Assembly: GCA_964461295.1 (NCBI GenBank)
Contig: CAYWTX010000698.1
Coordinates: 1-16,513 of the forward strand
DNA length: 16,513 nucleotides
DNA from: CAYWTX01 sp964461295
Lineage (GTDB): Bacteria; Planctomycetota; Phycisphaerae; SM23-33
Direction: 5' to 3'
Below, in pieces: positions 1 to 7,028 of this stretch (within the stretch, counting starts at the first letter, position 1; every line of letters begins with the position of its first letter). A program made the position numbers and the translations under genes. The notes beneath the pieces were generated by a model, which saw only the letters and a list, made by a program, of their open reading frames with translations, searched no databases and had not been told where the DNA came from.

Positions 1-1382
1 TCCTCCGGCAGACGTCCGCCTTTGTCCTGCAAAGCCCTGCTGACCCGCAAGTCGGTCACGGCGAACGGCCCGACCATAATCTCAAGGCCGTACAGGTTCC
101 TGGCCAGTGTTGTTGCCTGCCCCGATATGGCCCCCGCCCCCTGCCGCTCCTGGACCTTCGCAAGCGCGTGGTCGATCACGCCGAGCAGATAGGTCCCGGT
201 TCCGGCGGCCGGGTCCAAGGTGACAACGTTCGGATCGGCGAATCCCAATGGCCTGTGCAGCCGGTTCGTCAGCAGATCATCGACCAGGCGCACCTGCGCT
301 TGGGCCACCTCGACAGGAGTGTAATAGGCCCCGGCGTCCTTGCGGAGCTTGGGGTCGTAGTGAGCCAGGAAGTCCTCGTAGAAGTAGAGCCAGGGGTCGC
401 TGTCCCCACGGCTGGCGCCTCGAAGGGCTTCTGGCGGAACGTTTCCAATGACACGAAGCAGCAGGTCCAGCGAGGCCGAAATGTCGGACCTCGCTCCTGG
501 ATCCGTCAGGACCTGCAGCGCCTTGGAGAGCAGGCTGTGCTCGGCGGCCAAGGCGCTTTCCGCATTGAAGAGCGCTTGTGAAGTCCGGGCGTCCGGGCCC
601 TTCGCTTGCGGCAAGAGATCGGCGTACTCGCTTCGGGCCAGCAGGAGCGCAAACGTCACCGTCTGCGCATACGCATCCGAGAACTGCTGGTCGCTGGCGT
701 CCTGAAACAGCAACTGTCGCCAGTTCTTGGCCAAGTCCGCCAAGGCGGATCTCCAGCTTTCCTTGGGCGCCAATGCGTCCGCGACATCAGCGCGCAGCAT
801 CCGGCACAGGGGGGCCAGGACTCCGGCGAATGCCTTTAGGTCCACTTTCCCGGCACGGTTTGTTGGAATCAACTCCCGCGCGTCCCACGAGAAGAAATCG
901 GTCAGCATCCCCGTCAGGGCTTCGGCGTCCCCGCGAGCAACCGCCCTTCCGCCCTCCGTCGCCACGTCTCCGGCAAGGCGCACCAACGGGCGAACTCGCT
1001 CGCCGCTGCGGTACAACCCCCATTCATTTCCGTCGCAGTAGATCAGATTGGGAATGCCCTGGAACCGGTTCCACTGACAGGCATTGCGACCGGTCAGGCG
1101 GCTTGTGTTCGCCCCCACCCCGGGCGCTTTCAACTCGACAAAACCGGTCAGGAGCTCGTTGGAATGGATCGCGTAGTCCGGCTTGCCCAGGCGATCGGGT
1201 AAAGGCGCTTCGCCCGTGCATACTACCCGGAGCGCCAACGCCCGCCCGACCTCCCGCATGAAGTTCTCAAAGGGTCCACGAAGCTGGTCCTCTGGTTGGC
1301 CCTTCGTCAGAGCGCAAGTCTTCGCCATAACCGACTCGGCAAACTCCGTCAATGCTTCAAGGATCGGCTTCGCGTCTGGCAT
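1..1382 (-). CDS. Restriction-modification polypeptide: nuclease domain plus N6-adenine DNA methylase (partial, C-terminus outside window)
   Basis: Open minus-strand frame of 460 codons running off the left edge. Near the N-terminus (residues 68-85) P68-D69 followed by E83-L-K85 fits the PD-(D/E)XK nuclease active site. Residues 353-356 read YYTP, and residues 390-399 read DPAAGTGTYL, which is motif I (S-adenosylmethionine binding) of N6-adenine methylases of the type I HsdM/Eco57I/type ISP kind. The segment between is probably a helical connector. Nuclease and methylase in one chain suggests a type IIG or type ISP enzyme that cleaves unmodified DNA and methylates host sites. The catalytic NPPY motif and target-recognition domain should lie beyond the window. 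The start is uncertain: ATG at 1382 has no clear ribosome-binding site, and the frame stays open upstream with GTG codons near 1446, one preceded by GGGGAAG. It is divergent from aroB. Function is likely from motifs; the exact subtype is inference. Confidence 0.8.
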   Translation of the reverse strand, partial: MPDAKPILEALTEFAESVMAKTCALTKGQPEDQLRGPFENFMREVGRALALRVVCTGEAPLPDRLGKPDYAIHSNELLTGFVELKAPGVGANTSRLTGRNACQWNRFQGIPNLIYCDGNEWGLYRSGERVRPLVRLAGDVATEGGRAVARGDAEALTGMLTDFFSWDARELIPTNRAGKVDLKAFAGVLAPLCRMLRADVADALAPKESWRSALADLAKNWRQLLFQDASDQQFSDAYAQTVTFALLLARSEYADLLPQAKGPDARTSQALFNAESALAAEHSLLSKALQVLTDPGARSDISASLDLLLRVIGNVPPEALRGASRGDSDPWLYFYEDFLAHYDPKLRKDAGAYYTPVEVAQAQVRLVDDLLTNRLHRPLGFADPNVVTLDPAAGTGTYLLGVIDHALAKVQERQGAGAISGQATTLARNLYGLEIMVGPFAVTDLRVSRALQDKGGRLPE

Positions 1383-1551
1383 GGTGGAACAGTAGTACAA
1401 CACGAGGCGACGGTCAACACTGCTGCCATGCCCATCCCTCACGTTCACCTTCCCCGCCGTCCGGTTTGGACGTAGAATCCGGGCGTGGAAGCTCAGGCCC
1501 TGTTCCTTTGGACGGCCTGGGCGTGATGCGACGAGAAGGGAGAGCACCGGG

Positions 1552-2646
1552 ATGGAGCGGGCCATCAACGTTGAGCTGGGAACGCGCAGCTACCGCGTGC
1601 GAATCGGCGCCGGCGCGCTGGGTTCCCTCGGCGCGGCCGTGGCCGGCCTGGGCGGCGCGACCGCGGCCGCGGTCGTCAGCGACGACCGCGTGGCGGCCCT
1701 GTACGCGCGGCGGGCGATCGATTCGCTGGCGGCCTCCGGCGTGCGAGCCGGGCTGATCACCTTCCCCGCCGGCGAGGCGAGCAAGACGCTGGCGACCGCA
1801 TCGGGCGTGCTGGACGCCCTGTTCGCCCAGCGCCCGGCGGTGGACCGCTCCGCCGTCGTCGTCGCCCTGTGCGGCGGCGTCACCGTCGTCCTGGCGGGGT
1901 TCGTCGCGGCCGTGGCGCTGCGCGGACTACGCTTCTTCCAGTGCCCCACCACGCTGCTGGCCGACGTGGACAGCTCCGTGGGCGGCAAGACGGGCGTGGA
2001 TCACCCGGCCGGGAAGAACCTCATCGGCGCGTTCCACCAGCCCAGCGGCGTGCTGATCGACGTGGCCGCGCTGCCGACGCTGCCGCCGGCGGAGCTTCGC
2101 GGCGGCCTGGCCGAGTGCGTCAAGCACGGCGTCATCCGCGACGAGGCGCTGCTGGACTTCATCGAGCGCAACGCCGGTGCGATCCTCGCCTGCGACGCCG
2201 ACGTGATGACCGAACTGGTCGCCCGGAACGTGGCGATCAAGGCGGCGGTCGTCTCGGCCGACGAACGCGAAAGCGGCCAGCGGGCGCACCTGAACTTCGG
2301 GCACACCATCGGGCACGCCATCGAGACGCTGGCGGGCTACGGCAGCGTGACCCACGGCCAGGCCGTGTCGCTGGGAATGGTGGCGGCGATGCATCTGGCC
2401 GTGCGCCGCGGCCTGCTCGGCCAGTGCGAGGCCGACCGCGTGGAACGTCTGCTGGGCGCGCTGGGCCTGCCGCTGCGCCGCGCCGGCCTGGACTTTGCCG
2501 CCCTGCTGCCGATCATGCGGCACGACAAGAAGGCCCGCGCCGGGCAAGTGCGAATGGTCCTCCCCTCCCGCCTGGGCGCCGTGGACGTCCATGACGACGT
2601 GACGACCGACGAACTGTCCGCGGCGGCGGGGTACCTGGCGGGGTAG
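1552..2646 (+). CDS. aroB: 3-dehydroquinate synthase (AroB), with altered GGGxxGD motif
   Basis: 364 residues, normal length. It would convert DAHP to 3-dehydroquinate, step two of the shikimate pathway, in the cytoplasm using NAD and a divalent metal. Visible family signatures: VDSSVGGKTGVDH (139-151) with K146, GKNLIGAFHQP (154-164), metal ligands E188 (LAECVKHG), H251 (NFGHTIGHAIE) and H268 (VTHGQAVSLGM), and the C-terminal HDKK (324-327). Oddity: the family motif GGGVxGDxAGF reads CGGVTVVLAGF at 107-117, so the first Gly is Cys107 and the Gly-Asp pair is Val112-Val113. That Asp contacts substrate in characterised enzymes. GGGAGAG lies 7 bases before the ATG. A weak -10-like TAGAAT is at 1473-1478. 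DHQ synthase-like cyclases such as EVS or DOI synthase are alternatives, but they normally keep this motif. Confidence 0.9.
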   Translation: MERAINVELGTRSYRVRIGAGALGSLGAAVAGLGGATAAAVVSDDRVAALYARRAIDSLAASGVRAGLITFPAGEASKTLATASGVLDALFAQRPAVDRSAVVVALCGGVTVVLAGFVAAVALRGLRFFQCPTTLLADVDSSVGGKTGVDHPAGKNLIGAFHQPSGVLIDVAALPTLPPAELRGGLAECVKHGVIRDEALLDFIERNAGAILACDADVMTELVARNVAIKAAVVSADERESGQRAHLNFGHTIGHAIETLAGYGSVTHGQAVSLGMVAAMHLAVRRGLLGQCEADRVERLLGALGLPLRRAGLDFAALLPIMRHDKKARAGQVRMVLPSRLGAVDVHDDVTTDELSAAAGYLAG

Positions 2647-2655
2647 GCAACAGTG

Positions 2656-2684
2656 TTCTCAATTGGGGCAAAGGCAAGTACAAT
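2656..2684 (+). promoter_or_regulatory. Candidate promoter for the parD-like/hicBA cluster
   Basis: A strong -10-like TACAAT (2679-2684) is preceded at 17 bases by a weak -35-like TTCTCA (2656-2661). It lies just after the aroB stop and would start transcription near 2691. That leaves a short leader containing GGGAG ahead of ATG 2715. Prediction by eye only; the cluster could also be read through from aroB. Confidence 0.4.
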
Positions 2685-2714
2685 GATGGTGGCATGACTG
2701 CCGGGAGTTGCACC

Positions 2715-3005
2715 ATGACGATCACGTTGGCACCGGACCTGGAAGCGATCGTGGCAGAGGCGCAGCGCAACAGGGGCAATGCCTCTCAGGATGAGGTGCT
2801 TCGCGAAGCGCTGCATTTGCTGGCCATGATGGACCTCGAGCAGAAAGAGCAGAGGGAGGACCCCGAGTATATGGCGTACTTGCGCCGCGAAATTGAGAAG
2901 GGGCTGGAAGATGAACGGCAGGGACGGGTGGGTCCTTGGGATATTGAGGAAATCAAGCGGCTGGGGAGAGAGCGACTCGACGAACGGAAGAGGCAAGCGT
3001 CGTGA
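2715..3005 (+). CDS. ParD-like ribbon-helix-helix antitoxin (no adjacent ParE)
   Basis: 96 residues. Residues 1-6 (MTITLA) fit the DNA-binding strand and 7-37 (PDLEAIVAEA... SQDEVLREALHLL) the two helices of a ribbon-helix-helix fold. The C-terminal tail carries the ParD-like pattern GLxxxxxGxxGPWDIEEIKRLGRERL, which in the family binds and neutralises a ParE toxin. Start 2715 is preferred over the in-frame ATG at 2694 because GGGAG precedes it at a suitable distance and 2694 would lie at the predicted transcript start. No ParE gene follows: after a 46-base gap come hicB and hicA. It may be an orphan remnant, an added autoregulator for the hicBA operon, or a partner of a toxin elsewhere. Family call is moderately firm; role is unknown. 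Confidence 0.7.
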   Translation: MTITLAPDLEAIVAEAQRNRGNASQDEVLREALHLLAMMDLEQKEQREDPEYMAYLRREIEKGLEDERQGRVGPWDIEEIKRLGRERLDERKRQAS

Positions 3006-3051
3006 AGGGCCCGAGGGAGCGGACAACCTAAGTCTGATAGGAGAACAAGGT

Positions 3052-3249
3052 ATGGAATACCGGGTCATTCTGATGGAATCAGAGGAAGGGATTGCGGTGA
3101 GTTGCCCCGCCCTTCGCGGTTGCCATTCGCAGGGACGGACAAAGGAAGAGGCCGTCGAAAACATCAAGGACGCCATTCGCGATTGGTTGACGGTTGAAGA
3201 CGAAGAGCGGTCGCGATTGAGAATCACCGAGACAGTGGTGACGGTGTAG
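3052..3249 (+). CDS. hicB: HicB-family antitoxin
   Basis: 65 residues with the HicB partial RNase H-like pattern: strand MEYRVILMESEEGIAVSCPALRGCHSQG (1-28), then KEEAVENIKDAIRDWL (31-46), and a short basic/acidic tail. HicB neutralises HicA and usually represses the operon. This is the short form with no evident helix-turn-helix or ribbon-helix-helix domain after the core. AGGAGA stands about 7 bases before the ATG. It is followed 3 bases later by hicA. The order antitoxin then toxin is the reverse of the Escherichia coli arrangement but common in other bacteria. Confidence 0.85.
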   Translation: MEYRVILMESEEGIAVSCPALRGCHSQGRTKEEAVENIKDAIRDWLTVEDEERSRLRITETVVTV

Positions 3250-3252
3250 CCT

Positions 3253-3465
3253 ATGCCAAAGATTCCTGGGGTCAGTTCCAGACGGGCAGTCGAAGCGTTA
3301 GAGAAAGCCGGATTCCGCGTCGTTCGCCAAGGCAAACACATCGTGATGTCAGACGGACAGGTTCGCTTGACGATCCCGCGACACAATCCGGTGAACGCGT
3401 TTACCATGGGCGCGATCGCAGCCGACGCCGGACTGACGCCATCGGAGTTCTTGAAGCTGCTGTGA
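3253..3465 (+). CDS. hicA: HicA-family mRNA interferase toxin
   Basis: 70 residues of typical HicA length and double-stranded-RNA-binding-like fold pattern: helix SRRAVEALEKAGFRVVRQ (9-26), then GKHIVMSDGQVRLTIPRHN (27-45) with the conserved catalytic-type His29, and the closing helix AIAADAGLTPSEFLKLL (54-70). HicA cleaves mRNA to arrest growth when HicB is lost. It ends in an overlap with the proposed GTG start of pyrD (GTGA at 3462-3465), so the toxin-antitoxin pair sits directly upstream of, and may be cotranscribed with, an essential-type pyrimidine gene. Loss of His29 function was not seen; the toxin looks intact. Confidence 0.87.
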   Translation: MPKIPGVSSRRAVEALEKAGFRVVRQGKHIVMSDGQVRLTIPRHNPVNAFTMGAIAADAGLTPSEFLKLL

Positions 3466-4505
3466 GCGACAACATGCAATCCGCGATCCGCAACTTGTCC
3501 GGCGTAGCCTTGGCGAAGCCGGAAGCCTCTGCGAAGCCGGGGCCGCAACCCGCGATAGCCGCTCCGGCGGCGGAGGCGGACCTGTCCGTCGATCTCGCCG
3601 GCGTGCCGCTGGCCTGCCCGCTGCTGACCGCCAGCGGGACGTGCGGCTACGCCGACGAGTACGCCGACTTCGTCGACCTGCGGCAGCTCGGGGCGTTCGT
3701 CACCAAGTCCATCACCCTCAAGCCGCGCCAAGGCAACGAGTACCCCCGCATCGTCGAGACGCGGGCGGGCATGCTCAACGCCATCGGCCTGGCCAACGTC
3801 GGCCTGGAAAAGTTCCTCGCCGAGAAGGTGCCGCTTCTGGCCAGACTGGGCCTGCCGGTGTTCGTGAACGTGGCCGGCACGACCGTGGAGGATTACCTCG
3901 CCGTGGCCGAGGCGGTGGACGGCGTGGGGCCCATCCGCGGCGTCGAACTGAACATCTCCTGCCCCAACGTGAAAGAAGGCGGCATCCAGTTCGGCACGCG
4001 TCCTGAGCAGGTGGAGAAGATCACCGCCGCGGTGCGAAAGGTCTGCCGCCGCAACATTCTCATCGTGAAGCTTTCGCCCAACGTGACGGACATCGCCGCC
4101 ACGGCCGCGGCGGCGGTGCGCGGCGGGGCCGACGCCCTGAGCCTGATCAACACGTTCACGGCGATGGTGGTGGACGTGGAGCGTCGCCGCCCGGTGCTGG
4201 CCAACGGCACCGGCGGGTTGTCCGGCCCGGCCATTCGCCCCATCGCCGTGCGGATGGTCCACGAAGTATACACGAAAGTGGCCAAGCCGGCCGGGGTGCC
4301 GATCATCGGCATGGGCGGCATCCAGCACCTCTCCGACGCGCTGGAGTTCCTCATCGCCGGGGCGTCCGCCGTCGCCCTGGGCACGGCCCTGTTCGTCAAC
4401 CCCGGCTGCATCACGGACATCCGCGGGGGCGTGGCCGACTACCTCCGCCGGCACGGCCTCGCGCGCCTCGGCGACCTCGTCGGCACGCTCCAGACGGGGA
4501 AATAG
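3462..4505 (+). CDS. pyrD: Dihydroorotate dehydrogenase, class 1B catalytic subunit
   Basis: 347 residues. It oxidises dihydroorotate to orotate in pyrimidine synthesis, with FMN, in the cytoplasm. Class 1B features: LTASGTCGY (54-63), T81-K82 S, MLNAIGL (104-110), NISCPN with catalytic-type Cys167, VKLSPNVTDI (202-211), GTGGLSGPAIRPIA (249-262) and the FMN phosphate region IIGMGGI...ASAVALGTA. Class 1B enzymes normally pair with the FAD/iron-sulfur subunit PyrK, which is not in this window. The homologous part begins near residue 40; residues 1-38 are an Ala/Pro-rich extension that includes QSAIRN, encoded by the repeat unit found at 12205-12393. Start is either GTG 3462 (overlapping the hicA stop) or ATG 3474; neither has a strong ribosome-binding site. 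It is convergent with the next gene, 7 bases away. Confidence 0.92.
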   Translation: MSDNMQSAIRNLSGVALAKPEASAKPGPQPAIAAPAAEADLSVDLAGVPLACPLLTASGTCGYADEYADFVDLRQLGAFVTKSITLKPRQGNEYPRIVETRAGMLNAIGLANVGLEKFLAEKVPLLARLGLPVFVNVAGTTVEDYLAVAEAVDGVGPIRGVELNISCPNVKEGGIQFGTRPEQVEKITAAVRKVCRRNILIVKLSPNVTDIAATAAAAVRGGADALSLINTFTAMVVDVERRRPVLANGTGGLSGPAIRPIAVRMVHEVYTKVAKPAGVPIIGMGGIQHLSDALEFLIAGASAVALGTALFVNPGCITDIRGGVADYLRRHGLARLGDLVGTLQTGK

Positions 4506-4512
4506 CCGGATC

Positions 4513-6825
4513 TCACGGCGTCATGGAGCGGGCCATGTCGCGGACCAGGTCGTGCTTGTCCTGGGCGAAGGCCTTCAGCAGCGACTCGCACCCCTCTGTC
4601 TGCTTGCTCACCAGCAGTTCGACCACCCTCATCCGCACTGCCGGCGATTCGTCGTTCACCGCCGGCGCCAGCAGCCCGATCATCGTGTCGTCCAACTCCA
4701 CCGGGCGCAGCGCGGCCACCATCTCCTGCCGCACGGCCGGCGAGGGATCCCTCAGAAAGGCCTGAAGCATCGACAGGAGCACCCTCTTGTCGATGCTCTG
4801 GGAGAGCCCCTCGGGCGGGCGTGCCCGCCCCAGGTCGATGTCGCGAGCCAACGCCAGCAGCGACGCCACTCGTCGCGCGGCCAGCATCCGCCGGGCCACG
4901 TCGCCGCGCCGCAGGTCGCCCACCAGCGAGCCCAGCAGCCGCTTGTAGGCCATCGGGCGGTCTTCGGACCTCCCGGCCAGGCCGCTCAGCAGTCCGCCGC
5001 GCATGATCCGCACCGGTTCGACCTTCAGGCCCACGGACACGCCGGCCCCGGCCACGCGAGGGTCCACGATGCCCTGCACGATCAGGGACGTGTCGTCGAT
5101 CGAGTTGCGGACGAGTTTGTCGGCCAGGGCGGCCACGTCCAGCCGCACTCGGCATTTCAGGCTGGCGCCGCTGGCGAGGTATCGCGGCGCCGGCCAGACC
5201 GCCATCGGAAGCTCGCTGAAGCTGCTGGCGGCCACGCCGGAGGCGTCGCCGACGAAGCCGACGATGAAGGCCATCGTCGGCTGAAGCAGCCCGTCGCCTC
5301 CGATAGGCAACTCGATGACGCCGATGTTCTTGATGACCGCCTCGATGTCCAGCGGTTCGCCGGCCGACAGGCTGGCCTTGGCGGGCACGATCGTCGCGGA
5401 GAGAAAGTTCTCCGGCTGGCGAGACGCGGCCAGGTAGCGCATGTCGAAGTGCTTGAGCGCATCGGCCATCGCGTCGCGATGCTCCGACGCCGGCAGGTCC
5501 ACTTTGGTCTTGCCCGCGAGTTGGGCTACCTGCCGCCAGGCCGGTCCGCTGCGGGACTGCTTGGCGGCGGCGAGGAGGAACCGTTTGGCGCCCTCCTTGT
5601 CGCCGGCGGCCACGTAGTCCTTCGCCAGGTACAGGGCCGCATAGAGGTCCTTCTCGGCCATCGGCTCGAGGGTCTTCCGCCCCTGCTCGCGAGCGCCGCT
5701 CAGCAGGTCGGTCACCCCGCTGATTCGCTGGTACACGGCGTTGCCCGGGTCGCCCTTGATGGCCAGCTCGATGTGGGGGCGCGCCTGCTCGGGCCGGTTC
5801 TGGAACACCAGGGAGAACCAGGCCTGTTCGGCCTCCAAGGCGATGGTGAACTCGCCGGCGCGTTTGCGGTCGGCGTAGGTCTGGGCCATGGCAAGGACCA
5901 GATCGCCGGCGCGGGTCTCCTTGTTCTCGGCCTGGTAGGCCTCGATGAGCAGCATGGTGAGGTCGGAGACGCCCTTCCGCTCGCCGCTGGCGCCGCCGAA
6001 GATTTCGATGGCCTTGTCGGGCTTCCCGGCGTCCATCAGGGCGTTGCAGTAGGCGGTGGCCAGTTCCGGCGGGGCCTTGCCCGCCTGCGACTGCGCCGCC
6101 TGCCAGGCGTGCTCATAGAAGTCCAGGGCCTGCTCGTGCAGCCCCGCCAGGGACAAGTTCAGGGCCGCGTAGACGGCATCGGCCCAGGAACGGCAGTCGC
6201 CCCGCAGCAGGCGGAGATGCGTCTCCAGCCGTTCGGGCGGCGTCGCGTTGGGCCGGAGCGCCGCCCGCAGGCGAAGGGCCGCGGGACAATGCGCGTCGAG
6301 CTTCAGGGCCTGGTCGACCAAGGCCAGCGCTTCGTCGCCCTTGCCCTGGTTGTGAAACACGCCGCCCACCAGCGTGAAGGCCGCCGCCCGCGCCGAGGCA
6401 GGCATGTCCTGCCTGTCCGACAGCGTCTTGAGCAGATCGATCCGCTCCTGGGCCGTGTTGAGCGCGCCGACCTTCGCCGTCACAAGCCGGACCCATCGGG
6501 CATGGTCGCCCGGGTTGCTCTTCAGGTAGTTCTCCAGCGCGGCGGCTTCCTGAACGGGTTCCTTGCGGGCGTAGCAGATGTCGCTTAACAGGATGTTGGT
6601 CGACGCGTCGCAGAGCGCCAGCCGGTCGGCCATGCGGCACAGAGCCACCAGCCTCCCGGCCCGCCCCACGGTCGAGGCGGGCAGGCAGGTCGCCTCGACG
6701 GCCGAGGCGCGGAAGCTGTCGGCCATGAGGCTGGCGCCCGCGTCGTCCGCCGGGCGGCTGGTCTGACCTTGGGCGCCCCCGCCGAGAAGCAAGGCGCCCA
6801 GGAACGCCGCAATGGTGCGTGACAT
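4513..6825 (-). CDS. Secreted TPR/HEAT-repeat protein of unknown function
   Basis: 770 residues from ATG 6825. The N-terminus MSRTIAAFLGALLLGGGAQG is a signal peptide with a likely cut after A-Q-G, so export across the inner membrane is expected. Residues about 90-440 are helical repeats of TPR type (for example GKGDEALALVDQALKLDAHCPAAL and AGKPDKAIEIF). Residues about 475-605 look like a beta-sandwich (VPAKASLSAGEPLDIEAVIKN). Residues about 645-770 hold HEAT-like repeats (DPSPAVRQEMVAAL, DESPAVRMRVVELL). No catalytic motif was seen, so a scaffold or protein-interaction role is the reasonable inference. ATG 6831 is an alternative start; GGGAG fits 6825 better. The frame stays open to 7029, but that would place the signal peptide internally. 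It lies 203 bases downstream of the protease-like gene in the same direction. Confidence 0.72.
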   Translation of the reverse strand: MSRTIAAFLGALLLGGGAQGQTSRPADDAGASLMADSFRASAVEATCLPASTVGRAGRLVALCRMADRLALCDASTNILLSDICYARKEPVQEAAALENYLKSNPGDHARWVRLVTAKVGALNTAQERIDLLKTLSDRQDMPASARAAAFTLVGGVFHNQGKGDEALALVDQALKLDAHCPAALRLRAALRPNATPPERLETHLRLLRGDCRSWADAVYAALNLSLAGLHEQALDFYEHAWQAAQSQAGKAPPELATAYCNALMDAGKPDKAIEIFGGASGERKGVSDLTMLLIEAYQAENKETRAGDLVLAMAQTYADRKRAGEFTIALEAEQAWFSLVFQNRPEQARPHIELAIKGDPGNAVYQRISGVTDLLSGAREQGRKTLEPMAEKDLYAALYLAKDYVAAGDKEGAKRFLLAAAKQSRSGPAWRQVAQLAGKTKVDLPASEHRDAMADALKHFDMRYLAASRQPENFLSATIVPAKASLSAGEPLDIEAVIKNIGVIELPIGGDGLLQPTMAFIVGFVGDASGVAASSFSELPMAVWPAPRYLASGASLKCRVRLDVAALADKLVRNSIDDTSLIVQGIVDPRVAGAGVSVGLKVEPVRIMRGGLLSGLAGRSEDRPMAYKRLLGSLVGDLRRGDVARRMLAARRVASLLALARDIDLGRARPPEGLSQSIDKRVLLSMLQAFLRDPSPAVRQEMVAALRPVELDDTMIGLLAPAVNDESPAVRMRVVELLVSKQTEGCESLLKAFAQDKHDLVRDMARSMTP

Positions 6826-6879
6826 CGCCATGTCTCTCCCATCCACTCGCCGGAGCCGGAGCCGGCCCCACCCAAACGC

Positions 6880-6928
6880 CGCTTGCGGTTTGGCGACGGC
6901 CGAGGGGCCACCCGCCAAACCGCAAGCG
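6880..6928. repeat. 16-bp perfect inverted repeat (stem-loop) between protease-like and TPR genes
   Basis: Arms 6880-6895 and 6913-6928 are perfectly complementary (CGCTTGCGGTTTGGCG and its complement) around a 17-base loop. It lies about 100 bases after the protease-like stop codon. There is no T-run on either side, so it does not look like a simple intrinsic terminator. It may be an RNA-processing or stabilising hairpin, or a REP-like repeat. Confidence 0.75.
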
Positions 6929-6953
6929 ATGTACGAATACGATGCGTTGTCCA

Positions 6954-6971
6954 CCGTCGGCCGGCCGACGG
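6954..6971. repeat. 18-bp perfect palindrome
   Basis: CCGTCGGCCGGCCGACGG is fully self-complementary with no loop. It lies 26 bases beyond the 16-bp stem-loop and 58 bases before the end of the protease-like gene. It could be a dimeric protein-binding site or part of a compound hairpin element. In very GC-rich DNA an 18-base palindrome can also arise by chance. Confidence 0.6.
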
Positions 6972-7028
6972 CGGAGGACGATTCCTCGCCCGCCGCCGCC
7001 GGTCGGCCGCCGATGGCTGTTGCCGCCA

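Noticed and set aside
1383..1551. Small gene between the methylase and aroB
   Set aside because: No frame has family-like sequence. The space suits divergent promoters or a slightly longer methylase N-terminus.
2337..4454. 705-codon minus-strand open frame
   Set aside because: It is antisense to aroB, the toxin-antitoxin genes and pyrD, all of which have clear family motifs. The frame has low-complexity His/Arg/Gly-rich composition typical of GC-rich shadow frames.
4552..6588. 678-codon plus-strand open frame
   Set aside because: It mirrors the TPR/HEAT gene on the other strand; no recognisable motif and biased GC-shadow composition.
6880..6928. Intrinsic terminator
   Set aside because: No T-run follows the stem on either strand.
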